A DNA stretch of 64,000 bases from Chloroflexales bacterium ZM16-3 (GTDB taxonomy: Bacteria > Chloroflexota > Chloroflexia > Chloroflexales > Chloroflexaceae): the NCBI GenBank assembly GCA_004138175.2, contig RYFE02000005.1:176618-240617 (forward strand). The letters run 5' to 3'. This document shows, piece by piece, positions 56,110-64,000 of this stretch. Within the stretch, counting starts at the first letter, position 1; each line of letters opens with the position of its first letter. The translations under genes and the position numbers were made by a program. The notes beneath the pieces are model-generated. The model made no database searches. It worked only from the letters and a program-made list of their open reading frames with translations, and had not been told where the DNA came from.

Positions 56110-58158
56110 TCAGGGCACCACCGTGATCGTGGCGACCTCGTACTCGCCGAGCGGCACCGGCTCGCCGTCGAAGGTGACGGGCGGCCGCGCGTAGCTGGAC
56201 GGGTCGAACAGGCCGACCACCACGCGGTACTCGCCGGGGGCCAGCCCCGGCGGCAGGTAGACATCGTTGGCGTCCACCACCATTGTCCCGGTGCGCCAGG
56301 AGCTGGTGGGGAAGCGGCCCTGCCAGGGCGGCGCGTCGCGCTGGGCGGGCACCCCGCCGTTGGCGTCAACCAGGTGGACGAAGATATAGAGGTCGTCGGC
56401 GAAGGGCTGCTCGACCTGCCAGAAGGTGCGTAGCCCGAGCACGCCGCCGGGCCTGATCGGGGCACCCTGCACCAGCATTGGCGGCGCCCCGTCGGCTGAG
56501 GGGTCGCCGATCGCCACGCCGAGCAGGCGCGCCCCGCCGAAGCGCAGGTCGCCGGGCGCGGGGCGGGGCACGTCGGCGGGCGAGAGGCCGGTCGTGATGA
56601 CCAGCAGCCGCGAGCCAAGCATATCATTACGGTTATCGGAGCCGAACTCTGCCGTTATGCCCGCATCGAGCAGCTTGTCGTAGGCGGGCGGCGGGGTGAG
56701 TTGGTTCCAGCGCTTAGACGAGAGCACCAGATAGGCGTAGCCCTGGGCGCGGTACCAGGCCAGGTCGTGGGTCGCCATGATCGGCACGTCGGTCCAGCGC
56801 TGCTCGGTGGGGCCGGGCACCGGCTTCAGCTCGGCGGCGATGCGCGTCCCCGGCGGCACGTTCGCGGCGATCCAGTCGATCAGCTGCACGCGAGTGTCAC
56901 CGCCGGCCTGACGGCCAACATAGGTCAGGCTGGTGGCGGCGGCAGGCAGCAGCAGCGCCCCTGCTACCACGGCCACCGCCCCCGCGCCGAGGAGCGGGCC
57001 ACGGCGGGCGGCCACGCGGCCAGCCTCGACCACGGCCACCCCCACCGGGAGGGCGCAGGCCACTAGCAGCGGCAGCATATTCTGCATAAAGTGGGTCGGC
57101 CGCGAGAGGTGGATGAGCAGCGAGGGCACGGCGAAACCTAGCCAGACCGCCAGGGCGCGTGGGCGGCGGCGGGCCAGCAAAATCAGCCCGGCCAGCACGG
57201 CAATGCAGAGCAGCGGGCTCAGCCCCTCGAACAGGAAGAACTCGGCGTAGCCGCCGACGTTCCACGCGCCGCGGTACTGGCCGTTCGCCCCGTTATAGTT
57301 GCCCCACTGCCGCACCACCCCGCCCCCCACCTCGCCGAAGCTCAGCAGCGCGTAGGGCGTCCCCGCCACAAAGCCGATGCTTGCGGCGATGCCCGCAGCT
57401 GTCAGGCGCATCAGCTGCCCACCGACCACAAACTGATCGTTCGTCGCTGGCTGGGGGCCACCGACTCCCGACTCCCGACTCCCGACTCCCAGCAAAGCCG
57501 CCACCACAATCCCCCCGGCCACGATCCCAGCGTTGTACTTGGCAGATGCGGCCAGCCCAGCGAAGGCCCCGGCCACAATGAAGGCCCGCCAGCGGTTCGT
57601 GTCGGCGGCCAGGATCGCCGCGCCGAGGCTCAGACATGCCAGGAACGAGGCCGTGACATCGGTGGTGGCCCACTGCGAGAACTTCAGATGGTAGGGCAGC
57701 AGGGCCACCAGCAGCGCGCCCATCAGCCCGGCGCCCCGGCCCCAGCCGCGATTCCCCAGGCTGAAGGCCGCCAGGGCGGTGAGCGCCCCGATGCTGGCCG
57801 AGACCCAGCGCGACACGATGAAGAAGCCCGGCAGCGTCGTCACCACATAGGTCGTGACCGTCATCTGGCTCAGGTCGCCGTAGGTACCGGCGGCCAGGCC
57901 CAGGCGGTAGTGGACGCTTAGGGCGCCAAGCAGCAGGTAGACGAAGAGCGAGGGCTTCTGAAAGAAGTGCTGGTTCGGGTCGCCCGTGCGCAGCATGTCG
58001 ATAACATAGTTGATTGGGTTAGGCTCGTCCGGGTGATCGACATAGGGCAGGCTCTGGCGGATGGTGAGCACCCGCAGCAGCAGGGCGGCCACGGCGATCA
58101 GGGCGGCCAGCAGCCACCAGCGCCATGTACGGGCGTTCGCTTCAGGGTATGTCTTCAT
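56110..58158 (-). CDS. GT39-family (ArnT/PMT-like) membrane glycosyltransferase
   Basis: This 682-residue protein starts MKTYPEANARTWRWW at 58158; the ribosome site is weak. It has about eleven membrane helices and the GT-C acidic loop YVDHPDEPNPINYVI (about 40). It also has the periplasmic-side sequence HPTHFMQN-like LSRPTHFMQNMLPLLVACAL. The C-terminal 250 residues are soluble and include GVLGLRTFWQVEQPFADDLYI and a beta-sandwich like those on other bacterial GT39 proteins. It probably transfers a sugar from a polyprenyl carrier outside the membrane. A GACTCCC heptamer array (57463-57490) is in frame. Confidence 0.87.
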   Translation of the reverse strand: MKTYPEANARTWRWWLLAALIAVAALLLRVLTIRQSLPYVDHPDEPNPINYVIDMLRTGDPNQHFFQKPSLFVYLLLGALSVHYRLGLAAGTYGDLSQMTVTTYVVTTLPGFFIVSRWVSASIGALTALAAFSLGNRGWGRGAGLMGALLVALLPYHLKFSQWATTDVTASFLACLSLGAAILAADTNRWRAFIVAGAFAGLAASAKYNAGIVAGGIVVAALLGVGSRESGVGGPQPATNDQFVVGGQLMRLTAAGIAASIGFVAGTPYALLSFGEVGGGVVRQWGNYNGANGQYRGAWNVGGYAEFFLFEGLSPLLCIAVLAGLILLARRRPRALAVWLGFAVPSLLIHLSRPTHFMQNMLPLLVACALPVGVAVVEAGRVAARRGPLLGAGAVAVVAGALLLPAAATSLTYVGRQAGGDTRVQLIDWIAANVPPGTRIAAELKPVPGPTEQRWTDVPIMATHDLAWYRAQGYAYLVLSSKRWNQLTPPPAYDKLLDAGITAEFGSDNRNDMLGSRLLVITTGLSPADVPRPAPGDLRFGGARLLGVAIGDPSADGAPPMLVQGAPIRPGGVLGLRTFWQVEQPFADDLYIFVHLVDANGGVPAQRDAPPWQGRFPTSSWRTGTMVVDANDVYLPPGLAPGEYRVVVGLFDPSSYARPPVTFDGEPVPLGEYEVATITVVP
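57463..57490. repeat. GACTCCC heptamer array
   Basis: Four perfect GACTCCC units in frame in the GT39 gene (GSRESGVGG). Confidence 0.93.
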
Positions 58159-58335
58159 TGGCGCAATACTACCACGTCGCAACAGCCCTGGCCCCCTCTG
58201 CACAACATGTTCAGCTCGCCCCTATAATAAGTACCAGGGTCATCCCACAGCATATAGCGGGCGATGATCGCGTGTGATAAGATAACCTGCACCCGCTCAA
58301 TGTCGTACGGGGTCGGCAAACAGACAGGAGCCTTC

Positions 58336-59496
58336 ATGTCGTCCGATCGGATCTCTCGCCGCGTCAACACCGTCCCCCCCTCCGGCATCCGCCGCTTCTT
58401 CGATATCGCGGCCACTATGCCTGATGTGATCTCGCTCGGCGTGGGCGAGCCAGACTTCATCACCCCCGCCGATATCCGCGCCGCTGGGCAGCGCTCGGTT
58501 GACCTGACCACGGCCTACACCTCGAACTCAGGTCTCAAGGAGCTGCGCGTGGCCGTGTCGTCCCACCTCAACGCGCGCTACGGCGTCGGCTACGACCCCG
58601 AGCAGGAGCTGCTGATGACGGTGGGCGTGAGCGAGGCCATGCTCGGCGCGGCCCTGGCCGTGCTCAACCCCGGCGACGAGGTGCTCGTCCCCGAGCCATG
58701 CTTCGTCGCCTACCCGGCCTCTGTGATCTTCGCCGACGCGGTGCCGGTGTACGTGCCCACCAGCGTGGCCGACGGCTTCCAGGTCAGCGGCGCGGCCCTT
58801 GAGGCGGCGATCACCCCGCGCACAAAGGCCATCCTGATCGGCTACCCCAACAACCCCACCGGCGCCGTGATGAGCCGCGAGCGCATGCTTGAGGTCGCCG
58901 CCGTGGCCGAGCGCCACGACCTGCTGGTGATCTCGGACGAGATCTACGACCGGCTGGTCTATGGCGTGGATCATGTCTGCTTCGCCGCCCTGCCCGGCAT
59001 GCGCGAGCGGACGATCCTGCTGGGCGGATTCTCGAAGGCATACGCGATGACGGGCTGGCGCCTGGGCTGGCTGGCCGCGCCCGAGGATATCACCACCGCC
59101 GTGCGCAAGGTTCACCAGTACGCGATCATGTCTGCGCCCACCATGAGCCAGTACGCCGGGCTAGAGGCGCTGCGCTCCGGCGAGTCGAGCGTGCAGGAGA
59201 TGCGAGCCGAGTACGACCGTCGCCGCAAGGTGATTGTGAGCGGCCTGAACAGCATCGGCCTGCCGACCTTCGAGCCTCAGGGGGCCTTCTACGCCTTCCC
59301 GTCGGTGGCCCACCTTGGCCTGACCAGCGATCAGTTCTGTGACCGGCTGCTGATGGAGGAGCAGGTCGCGGTCGTCCCCGGCGATGCCTTTGGGCCAAGC
59401 GGCGCTGGCCATGTGCGCGCCTGCTACGCCACATCTATGGATAAGATCGAGGAGGCGCTGGAGCGGATCGAACGCTTCGTACACCGGGTTTCGTAG
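58336..59496 (+). CDS. PLP-dependent class I/II aminotransferase
   Basis: This 386-residue fold-type I aminotransferase starts MSSDRISRRVNTVPPSGIRRF, with AGGAG 8 nt upstream of 58336. Typical elements are ISLGVGEPDF, the substrate loop AYTSNSGLKELR, IGYPNNPTGAVM (Asn), ISDEIYDRLVYG (Asp/Tyr) and the Schiff-base lysine K234 in GGFSKAYAMTGWRLGW. GHVRACYAT supplies the carboxylate-binding Arg. It belongs to the aspartate/aromatic aminotransferase-like group (PatA/AspC-like). The amino donor cannot be fixed, and the gene stands alone. Confidence 0.92.
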   Translation: MSSDRISRRVNTVPPSGIRRFFDIAATMPDVISLGVGEPDFITPADIRAAGQRSVDLTTAYTSNSGLKELRVAVSSHLNARYGVGYDPEQELLMTVGVSEAMLGAALAVLNPGDEVLVPEPCFVAYPASVIFADAVPVYVPTSVADGFQVSGAALEAAITPRTKAILIGYPNNPTGAVMSRERMLEVAAVAERHDLLVISDEIYDRLVYGVDHVCFAALPGMRERTILLGGFSKAYAMTGWRLGWLAAPEDITTAVRKVHQYAIMSAPTMSQYAGLEALRSGESSVQEMRAEYDRRRKVIVSGLNSIGLPTFEPQGAFYAFPSVAHLGLTSDQFCDRLLMEEQVAVVPGDAFGPSGAGHVRACYATSMDKIEEALERIERFVHRVS

Positions 59497-59674
59497 CCGA
59501 GCGCTGTCCCCGTAGGGGCAAATGTGGTGCAGCCCATAGCGAGGCGGTGCGCAGATCAATCACCGGGGCCGTTCAAGAGAAGGAGCGAGGGAGTTGCTGG
59601 CAGCGTTGCCGCACTGGCACCATACGACGCGTGAATCTATCACATCCCGAACAACACGCAGAAGGAGGTTTCCC

Positions 59675-60034
59675 ATGCCGGTTGAGCTGAGTAGCCTATC
59701 GACCATCTCAGGCCAGGACGACAGCACCGTGCATATCGAGGGCGAGATCCATTGCGCCCTCACCGGGCGAGTGCTTCACCCCGATGAAGCCTACTGGGCG
59801 CCACCCCTGGTGACGATGGGCGATCTTGTGACGACGCTCTGGAAGACCGCGACCACGAACCCGGGCGGTCTCGGCCAGGTGCTGATGAGCGAGCAGCCCA
59901 ACGTGGCCTACGCCCCCGAGGCCCGTCAGGAGCTTGCCCGCCGCCGCTCCGCCGAGCAGCTCAAGCTGCTTGTCCTGCTCCTGGTGATCGCCGCCGCCCT
60001 GGTGATCCCGATCATGATGATGGTGATGAACTGA
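59675..60034 (+). CDS. Small tail-anchored membrane protein
   Basis: This 119-residue protein starts at MPVELSSLSTISGQ, right after AAGGAGG. Residues 15-70 form a polar domain (VHIEGEIHCALTGRVLHPDEAYWAP). The last 22 residues are one hydrophobic helix (LLVLLLVIAAALVIPIMMM), so it is probably anchored by its C-terminus with the domain in the cytoplasm. I do not recognise the family. It is monocistronic and followed by a strong hairpin. Confidence 0.7.
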   Translation: MPVELSSLSTISGQDDSTVHIEGEIHCALTGRVLHPDEAYWAPPLVTMGDLVTTLWKTATTNPGGLGQVLMSEQPNVAYAPEARQELARRRSAEQLKLLVLLLVIAAALVIPIMMMVMN

Positions 60035-60082
60035 GCCAGAAGGTGGCGTCCATGTAGCGGACAGAACATCCGTCGTGGGGAT

Positions 60083-60134
60083 AAAGCAGCGCCTCCAGTT
60101 TGCGTGGGCCCACGCAGACTGGAGGCGCTGCTTT
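60083..60134. terminator. Bidirectional terminator hairpin
   Basis: AAAGCAGCGCCTCCAGT...GCGTGGG pairs across CC with its complement (one G-U), bounded by AAA and TTT, between convergent genes. Confidence 0.9.
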
Positions 60135-60151
60135 GTACCTGCCCCGGTTTG

Positions 60152-61999
60152 CTACTGCACCGTGAAGCGGATCTCGTGAGAGACATCGTTGTCGAACTTA
60201 TCGCTCTGCGAGCTGCGGGCCGCCATCACATAGAGCCCGCGCTGCGCATCGGCGGGCGCCGTCCACGTCCAGGTCACCTCGCCATTCGCATCGCCCCACA
60301 GCTCGTGGTCGAAGCGCACGATTGTGCCGTCGGGTTGGTTGAGCCAGTAGGCCACGCGCTCCTTCTCTTTGTAGCCGCTGGCGGTAAAGGTGAAGGTCGT
60401 CCCCGGCCCGCCGGTCTCGGGCGAGACAGAGGCGCTCGCCGTGGGCGCGGGCGTGTCGCGCACGATGGTGAAGGGGATCACCCGAAACACGTCGGACTTC
60501 TCGCCGTGGGCGACCGCCTGCCACTGGCCGGCGATCGCGTCGCTGGGGGCCGTCCAATCCCAGGTCACTGTGCCATCGGCGCTGCTACGCTTATACTCTG
60601 GGCCGTTCACGCCCTGGCCGTTCGGGTCGTTGAACCAGAAGTAGACCTTCTCGGGCTTATCGCGGAAGCCGCTGGCGATGAAGGTGAAGGTCGTGCCAGG
60701 CCCGCCCGAGGGCGGGGAGACGCTCGTGCCCGCCGCAGGGTCGGCCAGAACCACGCTGAAGGGCGTCTGGGCGCTGAGGTTCGAGTTCTCGCCGAGGACG
60801 TTCATCACCCATTCGCCATTGACCGCGTTATTCGGCACCTTGTAGGTCCAGGTGGCAGCGCCCTGGCGGTCGGCGGTGGCGACGATGCGGTTCTCGACGG
60901 GCAGGCCATCGGGCTTGGTGGGCCAGTAGTTCAGGTCCTCATTGGCCTCAAAGCCGCTGGCGCTGATCGTCAGGGTGCCGCCGGCCTGGACGGCGGTTGG
61001 GCTTACGCTGATCGTCGGCCCGGCCGGTACGGCGGGCTCTGGGTTGTTGCCGGTGATGGTGAAGGGCAGCGTCACCTGAAGCTGGCTGTCCTTGCCCTTC
61101 GTCACTGCCTGCCAGTCGCCGCTGGGCGCGTCGGCTGGTGCCGTCCACGTCCAGGTGACGACGCCATTCCCGTCGGAGAGGACGTAGGGCACGGCGCTGA
61201 TCGAGCTACCGTCGGGCAGGGTGAGCCAGCTGCCGGCCACCTCGGTGCGGTTGAATCCGCCAACCACCACGGTGAAGGTGGTGCCGGGAGGCCCGGAGGT
61301 CGGCGTGATCGTCTGGCTGGGGCCGGCTGGGGCGGTGCCAGTGATTGAGAAGTTAATGTTGACCTGGCGGGTGCTGTCGAGGCCGCGTGCGCTGGCCACC
61401 CATGCGCCGATAGGCGCGTTTGCCGGCGAGGTCCAGCTCCAGCTCACCCCGCCGATCTCATCGGCATAGGCGCGGAACTCCTTGCCAGGGTCGAAGTCGC
61501 GGCTCTGGCCGTCGGGCTGGGTCAGCCATGCGCCGATCCGCTCGCCGGGCTTGAATCCGCTAGCGCTGAAGGAGAAGGTGGCGCCAGGCGTGCCGCTGGC
61601 GGGAACGACATTACCCAGATCCAGCGGTGCCGAGTCGATCACCGTGAAGCCGATCACCACGCGGACATCGCTGTTGATCCCGCGGGCCGTCATATCCCAG
61701 TGGCCGTTGGCGGTGCCGGGGGCCACATCCCAGGACCAGACGATCCCGCCGAGGGGGTTCGCGTAGACGGAGGGGTAGCGCGGGGCCACGCTGCCGTCGG
61801 GGCCGGTGACCCAAGAGTCAACCCGCTCGCCGGGGGTGAAGCCATCGGCGCTAAAGTTAAACCGCGTGCCGACGCTTCCCTCCTGGGGGTTGACAGTGCC
61901 GGCGGCGGCGCGCACCGGTGCCGCGACGAACAGCCCGGCCAGCAGGGCCAGGATGGCCAGTATCGGCAGAAGCCGTACGTATCGATGTGTCGTGACCAT
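60152..61999 (-). CDS. Secreted protein of six tandem Ig-like repeats
   Basis: This 615-residue exported protein has a signal peptide ending APVRAAAG (about 33). The rest is six repeats of about 95-100 residues, beginning near 34, 130, 229, 330, 424 and 522. Each has the pattern SP..G.PGTTF.F.ASGF...E.V..W...PDG, then G.VTW.WTAP.DA..G.W...A.G..S. The repeats resemble IPT/TIG-like or other Ig-fold surface modules. There is no anchor, no catalytic domain and no Chloroflexota-type C-terminal motif. It could be a structural or adhesion protein; the partner is unknown. Confidence 0.78.
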   Translation of the reverse strand: MVTTHRYVRLLPILAILALLAGLFVAAPVRAAAGTVNPQEGSVGTRFNFSADGFTPGERVDSWVTGPDGSVAPRYPSVYANPLGGIVWSWDVAPGTANGHWDMTARGINSDVRVVIGFTVIDSAPLDLGNVVPASGTPGATFSFSASGFKPGERIGAWLTQPDGQSRDFDPGKEFRAYADEIGGVSWSWTSPANAPIGAWVASARGLDSTRQVNINFSITGTAPAGPSQTITPTSGPPGTTFTVVVGGFNRTEVAGSWLTLPDGSSISAVPYVLSDGNGVVTWTWTAPADAPSGDWQAVTKGKDSQLQVTLPFTITGNNPEPAVPAGPTISVSPTAVQAGGTLTISASGFEANEDLNYWPTKPDGLPVENRIVATADRQGAATWTYKVPNNAVNGEWVMNVLGENSNLSAQTPFSVVLADPAAGTSVSPPSGGPGTTFTFIASGFRDKPEKVYFWFNDPNGQGVNGPEYKRSSADGTVTWDWTAPSDAIAGQWQAVAHGEKSDVFRVIPFTIVRDTPAPTASASVSPETGGPGTTFTFTASGYKEKERVAYWLNQPDGTIVRFDHELWGDANGEVTWTWTAPADAQRGLYVMAARSSQSDKFDNDVSHEIRFTVQ

Positions 62000-62405
62000 A
62001 GCCTTATTCCTATACTACTTCAGAGGTCGCCCCGTGCATGTTCGCACAGGTGCGGCCTGTGTGCAAGAGCCCTCGGTGCTATGCCTATTGATATGTCGCT
62101 GCTTGGGATCCCGTTGAAATGTGTCGGCCCCAACCACTCGCGAGGGGGGACGCGAGTCGCCGGGGCCAACAGCGATGCGGCACGGCGGAAACGTGCCGCG
62201 CATTATCAGTTCTCCAAACCCCATGGCAGCTTGTGTGATGCCGTCGTGATACAACCACCGCCCGTCGTAGCAATGCCGCCAGCGCTGCCGAAGCCCCGAG
62301 TGGCTGCCGTCCTGGTGCTTCGGCAACATTCTTGAAAAGTATTTAGGGGATGCTGTTTCGCATCGCAATGCCGTAGAGACGCCCCAGCGGGGCGTCTCTA
62401 CGCAG
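62000..62405. other. Gene-free region before mutS2
   Basis: No credible gene. It has several stems: GGCCCC/GGGGCC around ACTCGCG/CGCGAGT (62126-62167), GCGGCACG/CGTGCCGC (62177-62199) and the terminator at 62372-62402. The first stems could belong to the leader of the Ig-repeat gene or to an unrecognised RNA. Confidence 0.45.
62372..62402. terminator. Palindromic terminator at the mutS2 3' end
   Basis: CGTAGAGACGCCCC-AGC-GGGGCGTCTCTACG lies 4 bp beyond the mutS2 stop. It is a widely dispersed palindrome type. Confidence 0.75.
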
Positions 62406-64000
62406 TTATCGCTCAACCAATGTCGCCACCGTCACCCCATCGCCGCCGTCGCGGCCGGCGGCCGAGGTGAAGGTGGTGATCAGGGGGTGGCCCTGAAGCG
62501 TCTCGCGCACCACCTGGCGCAGCGCGCCGGTGCCCTTGCCGTGGAGCAGGCGAACCTGGCGCAGCCCGGCCAGGTAGGCGTCGTTCAGGTAGCGGTCGAG
62601 CTTGTCGCTCACCTCGCTCGCCCGCCAGCCGCGCATATCGAAGGTCATAGAGACATCGGCGGGGGTGGGCGGCAGGCTGACGCTGCGCGCGGCGGGGCTG
62701 TAGTCGCGCCGCCCGGTGTCGGGGCCAGCCTTCTCGCGCTTCAGCTCGCGCAGGTCGACCGTCATGCGGAAGCCGCCGACCTGCACGGCTGCGCTGCCGT
62801 CCTGCTCGTCGATCGAGACGATCTCGCCCTTCAGGCCCACCGAGCGCACCATCACCGTGTCGCCGGGCTGGAGCGGTCGCGGGGCTGTGGGCGTGGCCAC
62901 GGCGGGGGCGCTCGCGCGCGGCTTGAGCTGCCGGGCGGCCACGTCCTTCGCCTTCACGCTGGCCTCGGCGAAGCGCTGCTCGGCCTCCTCCAGCCACTGG
63001 CGCGAGAGCGACACGCTGCGGAACTCCTCGCGCAGGCGCTTGAGCTGGCCGCGCACCTCGCGCAGCTCGTCCTCAAGCTCCTGGCGGGCCGCCTCGGCCT
63101 CGGCCTCGCGGCGATCCTCAAACTCGCGCATCTCGGCGGCCAGACGGTCGCGGTATTTCTCGGCGTCGGCGCGCAGCTCCTCGGCGCGGCGGATGGCCGC
63201 CTCGGCGGACTCGCGCTCCTTATGGATACCGGCCAGCAGATCTTCGATCTGGGCGTCCTCGCGGGTGATCGTGCCGCGCGCCCGCTCCACCAGCGCCTTG
63301 CTCAGGCCCAGGCGCGTGGCGATCGCCAGGGCGTTCGAGCGGCCCGGCAGGCCGATGCTCAGGCGGTAGGTGGGCGCCAGGGTCTCCACATCGAACTCCA
63401 CAGATGCGTTCTGCACGCCGGACGTGTTGTAGGCGAACGCCTTCAGCTCGGCGTAGTGCGTGGTGGCCACGCCGTACACGCCCAGCTCCAGCAGCCGCTC
63501 GATGACTGAGCGGGCCAGGGCCGCGCCCTCCACCGGGTCCGTCCCCGCGCCCAGCTCATCGAAGAGCACCAGGCCCAGCGGCGGCGCGTCGCTCAGCAGG
63601 TCGTAGCGGTCGGCCGCCCAGACCTCCTCGGGGATGGGCTCCTCCTCCAGGGCCTTCAGCACGCGGATGATATTGCTCATGTGCGAGGAGAAGGTGCTCA
63701 GGCTCTGCTCGATGCTCTGCTCGTCGCCGATGTCGGCGAAGATATGGCCGAAGACCGGCAGCCGCGAGGGCGCGCTGGCCGGGATCTGCAGGCCAGCCTG
63801 GGCCATCAGCGCGAGCAGGCCGGTCGTCTTCAGGGCTACCGTCTTGCCGCCCGTGTTGGGGCCGGTGATCAGCAGCAGCCGGAACTCCCCGCCGAGCCAG
63901 ATCGTCGTCGGCACCACCGTGGTCTGATCCAGCAGGGGGTGGCGGGCCTCGGTGAGCAGCAGGGGAGTCGGGAGTCGGGAGTCGGGAGTCGGGAGTCGGG
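62406..64000 (-). CDS. mutS2: Endonuclease MutS2 (5' part outside the window)
   Basis: The visible C-terminal 531 residues include ARHPLLD and Walker A ITGPNTGGKTVALKT. They also include Walker B LVLFDELGAGTDPVEGAALA, the ATPase His region VATTHYAELKAFAYN and a long charged coiled coil (EDLLAGIHKERESAEAA onward). A KOW-like strand segment follows (PGDTVMVRSVGLKGEIVSID), then a C-terminal Smr nuclease domain with MTFDMRGWRASEVSDKLDRYL and RLLHGKGTGALRQ. MutS2 limits recombination and helps rescue collided ribosomes. The frame stays open to the window edge through a heptamer array that inserts PTPDSRL peptides just before the ARHPLLD motif. Confidence 0.95.
   Translation of the reverse strand, partial: RLPTPDSRLPTPLLLTEARHPLLDQTTVVPTTIWLGGEFRLLLITGPNTGGKTVALKTTGLLALMAQAGLQIPASAPSRLPVFGHIFADIGDEQSIEQSLSTFSSHMSNIIRVLKALEEEPIPEEVWAADRYDLLSDAPPLGLVLFDELGAGTDPVEGAALARSVIERLLELGVYGVATTHYAELKAFAYNTSGVQNASVEFDVETLAPTYRLSIGLPGRSNALAIATRLGLSKALVERARGTITREDAQIEDLLAGIHKERESAEAAIRRAEELRADAEKYRDRLAAEMREFEDRREAEAEAARQELEDELREVRGQLKRLREEFRSVSLSRQWLEEAEQRFAEASVKAKDVAARQLKPRASAPAVATPTAPRPLQPGDTVMVRSVGLKGEIVSIDEQDGSAAVQVGGFRMTVDLRELKREKAGPDTGRRDYSPAARSVSLPPTPADVSMTFDMRGWRASEVSDKLDRYLNDAYLAGLRQVRLLHGKGTGALRQVVRETLQGHPLITTFTSAAGRDGGDGVTVATLVER
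63963..64000. repeat. GGGAGTC heptamer array inside mutS2
   Basis: At least five perfect GGGAGTC units, running off the window. Read on the coding strand they give repeated PTPDSRL before the ATPase domain. Confidence 0.95.

Noticed and set aside
62015..62416. 133-residue minus-strand open frame before mutS2
   Set aside because: It crosses the terminator palindrome and the mutS2 stop codon, has no coding character and no ribosome site.

Overview
The window is high-GC chromosomal DNA, probably from a filamentous member of the Chloroflexota (class Chloroflexia). The reasons are three DUF2298 ('Chlor_Arch_YYY') membrane domains, large secreted proteins ending in a short aromatic/Leu-Pro/basic motif, heptanucleotide tandem repeats, and a SufR/SOD/RecA/SigA gene set typical of that phylum. 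The taxon is an inference from gene content; no rRNA or tRNA gene was seen.

Layout. 1-4.6 kb: the end of a PLP dehydratase, a RelE-type toxin-antitoxin pair, an acyl-CoA carboxylase beta subunit and two convergent RibD/DHFR-fold proteins. 4.8-11.6 kb: an accessory island. A tyrosine-recombinase remnant abuts a 68-bp copy of the 5' end of ettA (5118-5185); the intact ettA begins at the second copy (11522-11589). Between these repeats lie a small protein/nucleotidyltransferase pair, an orphan helix-turn-helix antitoxin-like gene, a frameshifted and N-terminally truncated STAND-like membrane gene, a CHAT (caspase-like) protease with a zinc ribbon between its catalytic His and Cys, a Trypco2-like protein, and an IS200/IS605-like remnant. 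This is the most unusual part of the window: a decayed or remodelled conflict (defence) module.

11.5-21.9 kb: EttA, a CBS-containing family II pyrophosphatase, a membrane STAS protein, a secreted glycoside-hydrolase-like protein, a TIGR01777 epimerase, an HtrA protease and a secreted golvesin-like protein. 22-35.4 kb: a minus-strand cell-surface glycosylation cluster (FkbM methyltransferase, flippase-like protein, SAM methyltransferase, a 2,671-residue GT39+YYY+YYY+TPR fusion, and a separate YYY protein). 35.9-46 kb: a lectin-like secreted protein, SufR, SOD, DUF427, recA-recX, an MBL-fold hydrolase, a candidate structured RNA, pyrG and a zinc-ribbon protein. 46.3-64 kb: the primary sigma factor, PsuG with an NB-ARC/TPR regulator, a PD40/CARDB/PPC secreted protein, a 7TM histidine kinase, a GT39 protein, an aminotransferase, a small tail-anchored protein, a six-repeat Ig-like secreted protein and the C-terminal part of MutS2.

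A second theme is repeats. Tandem 7-bp units of several unrelated sequences (GGGAGTC, AACCCCC, GGGCTGA, CAATCTG, GATTGTC, TAGCCGA, CCCCTGA) occur between genes and in frame inside long coding sequences, including mutS2 and the glycosylation genes. Most convergent gene pairs are separated by strong hairpins, many of them near-perfect palindromes.
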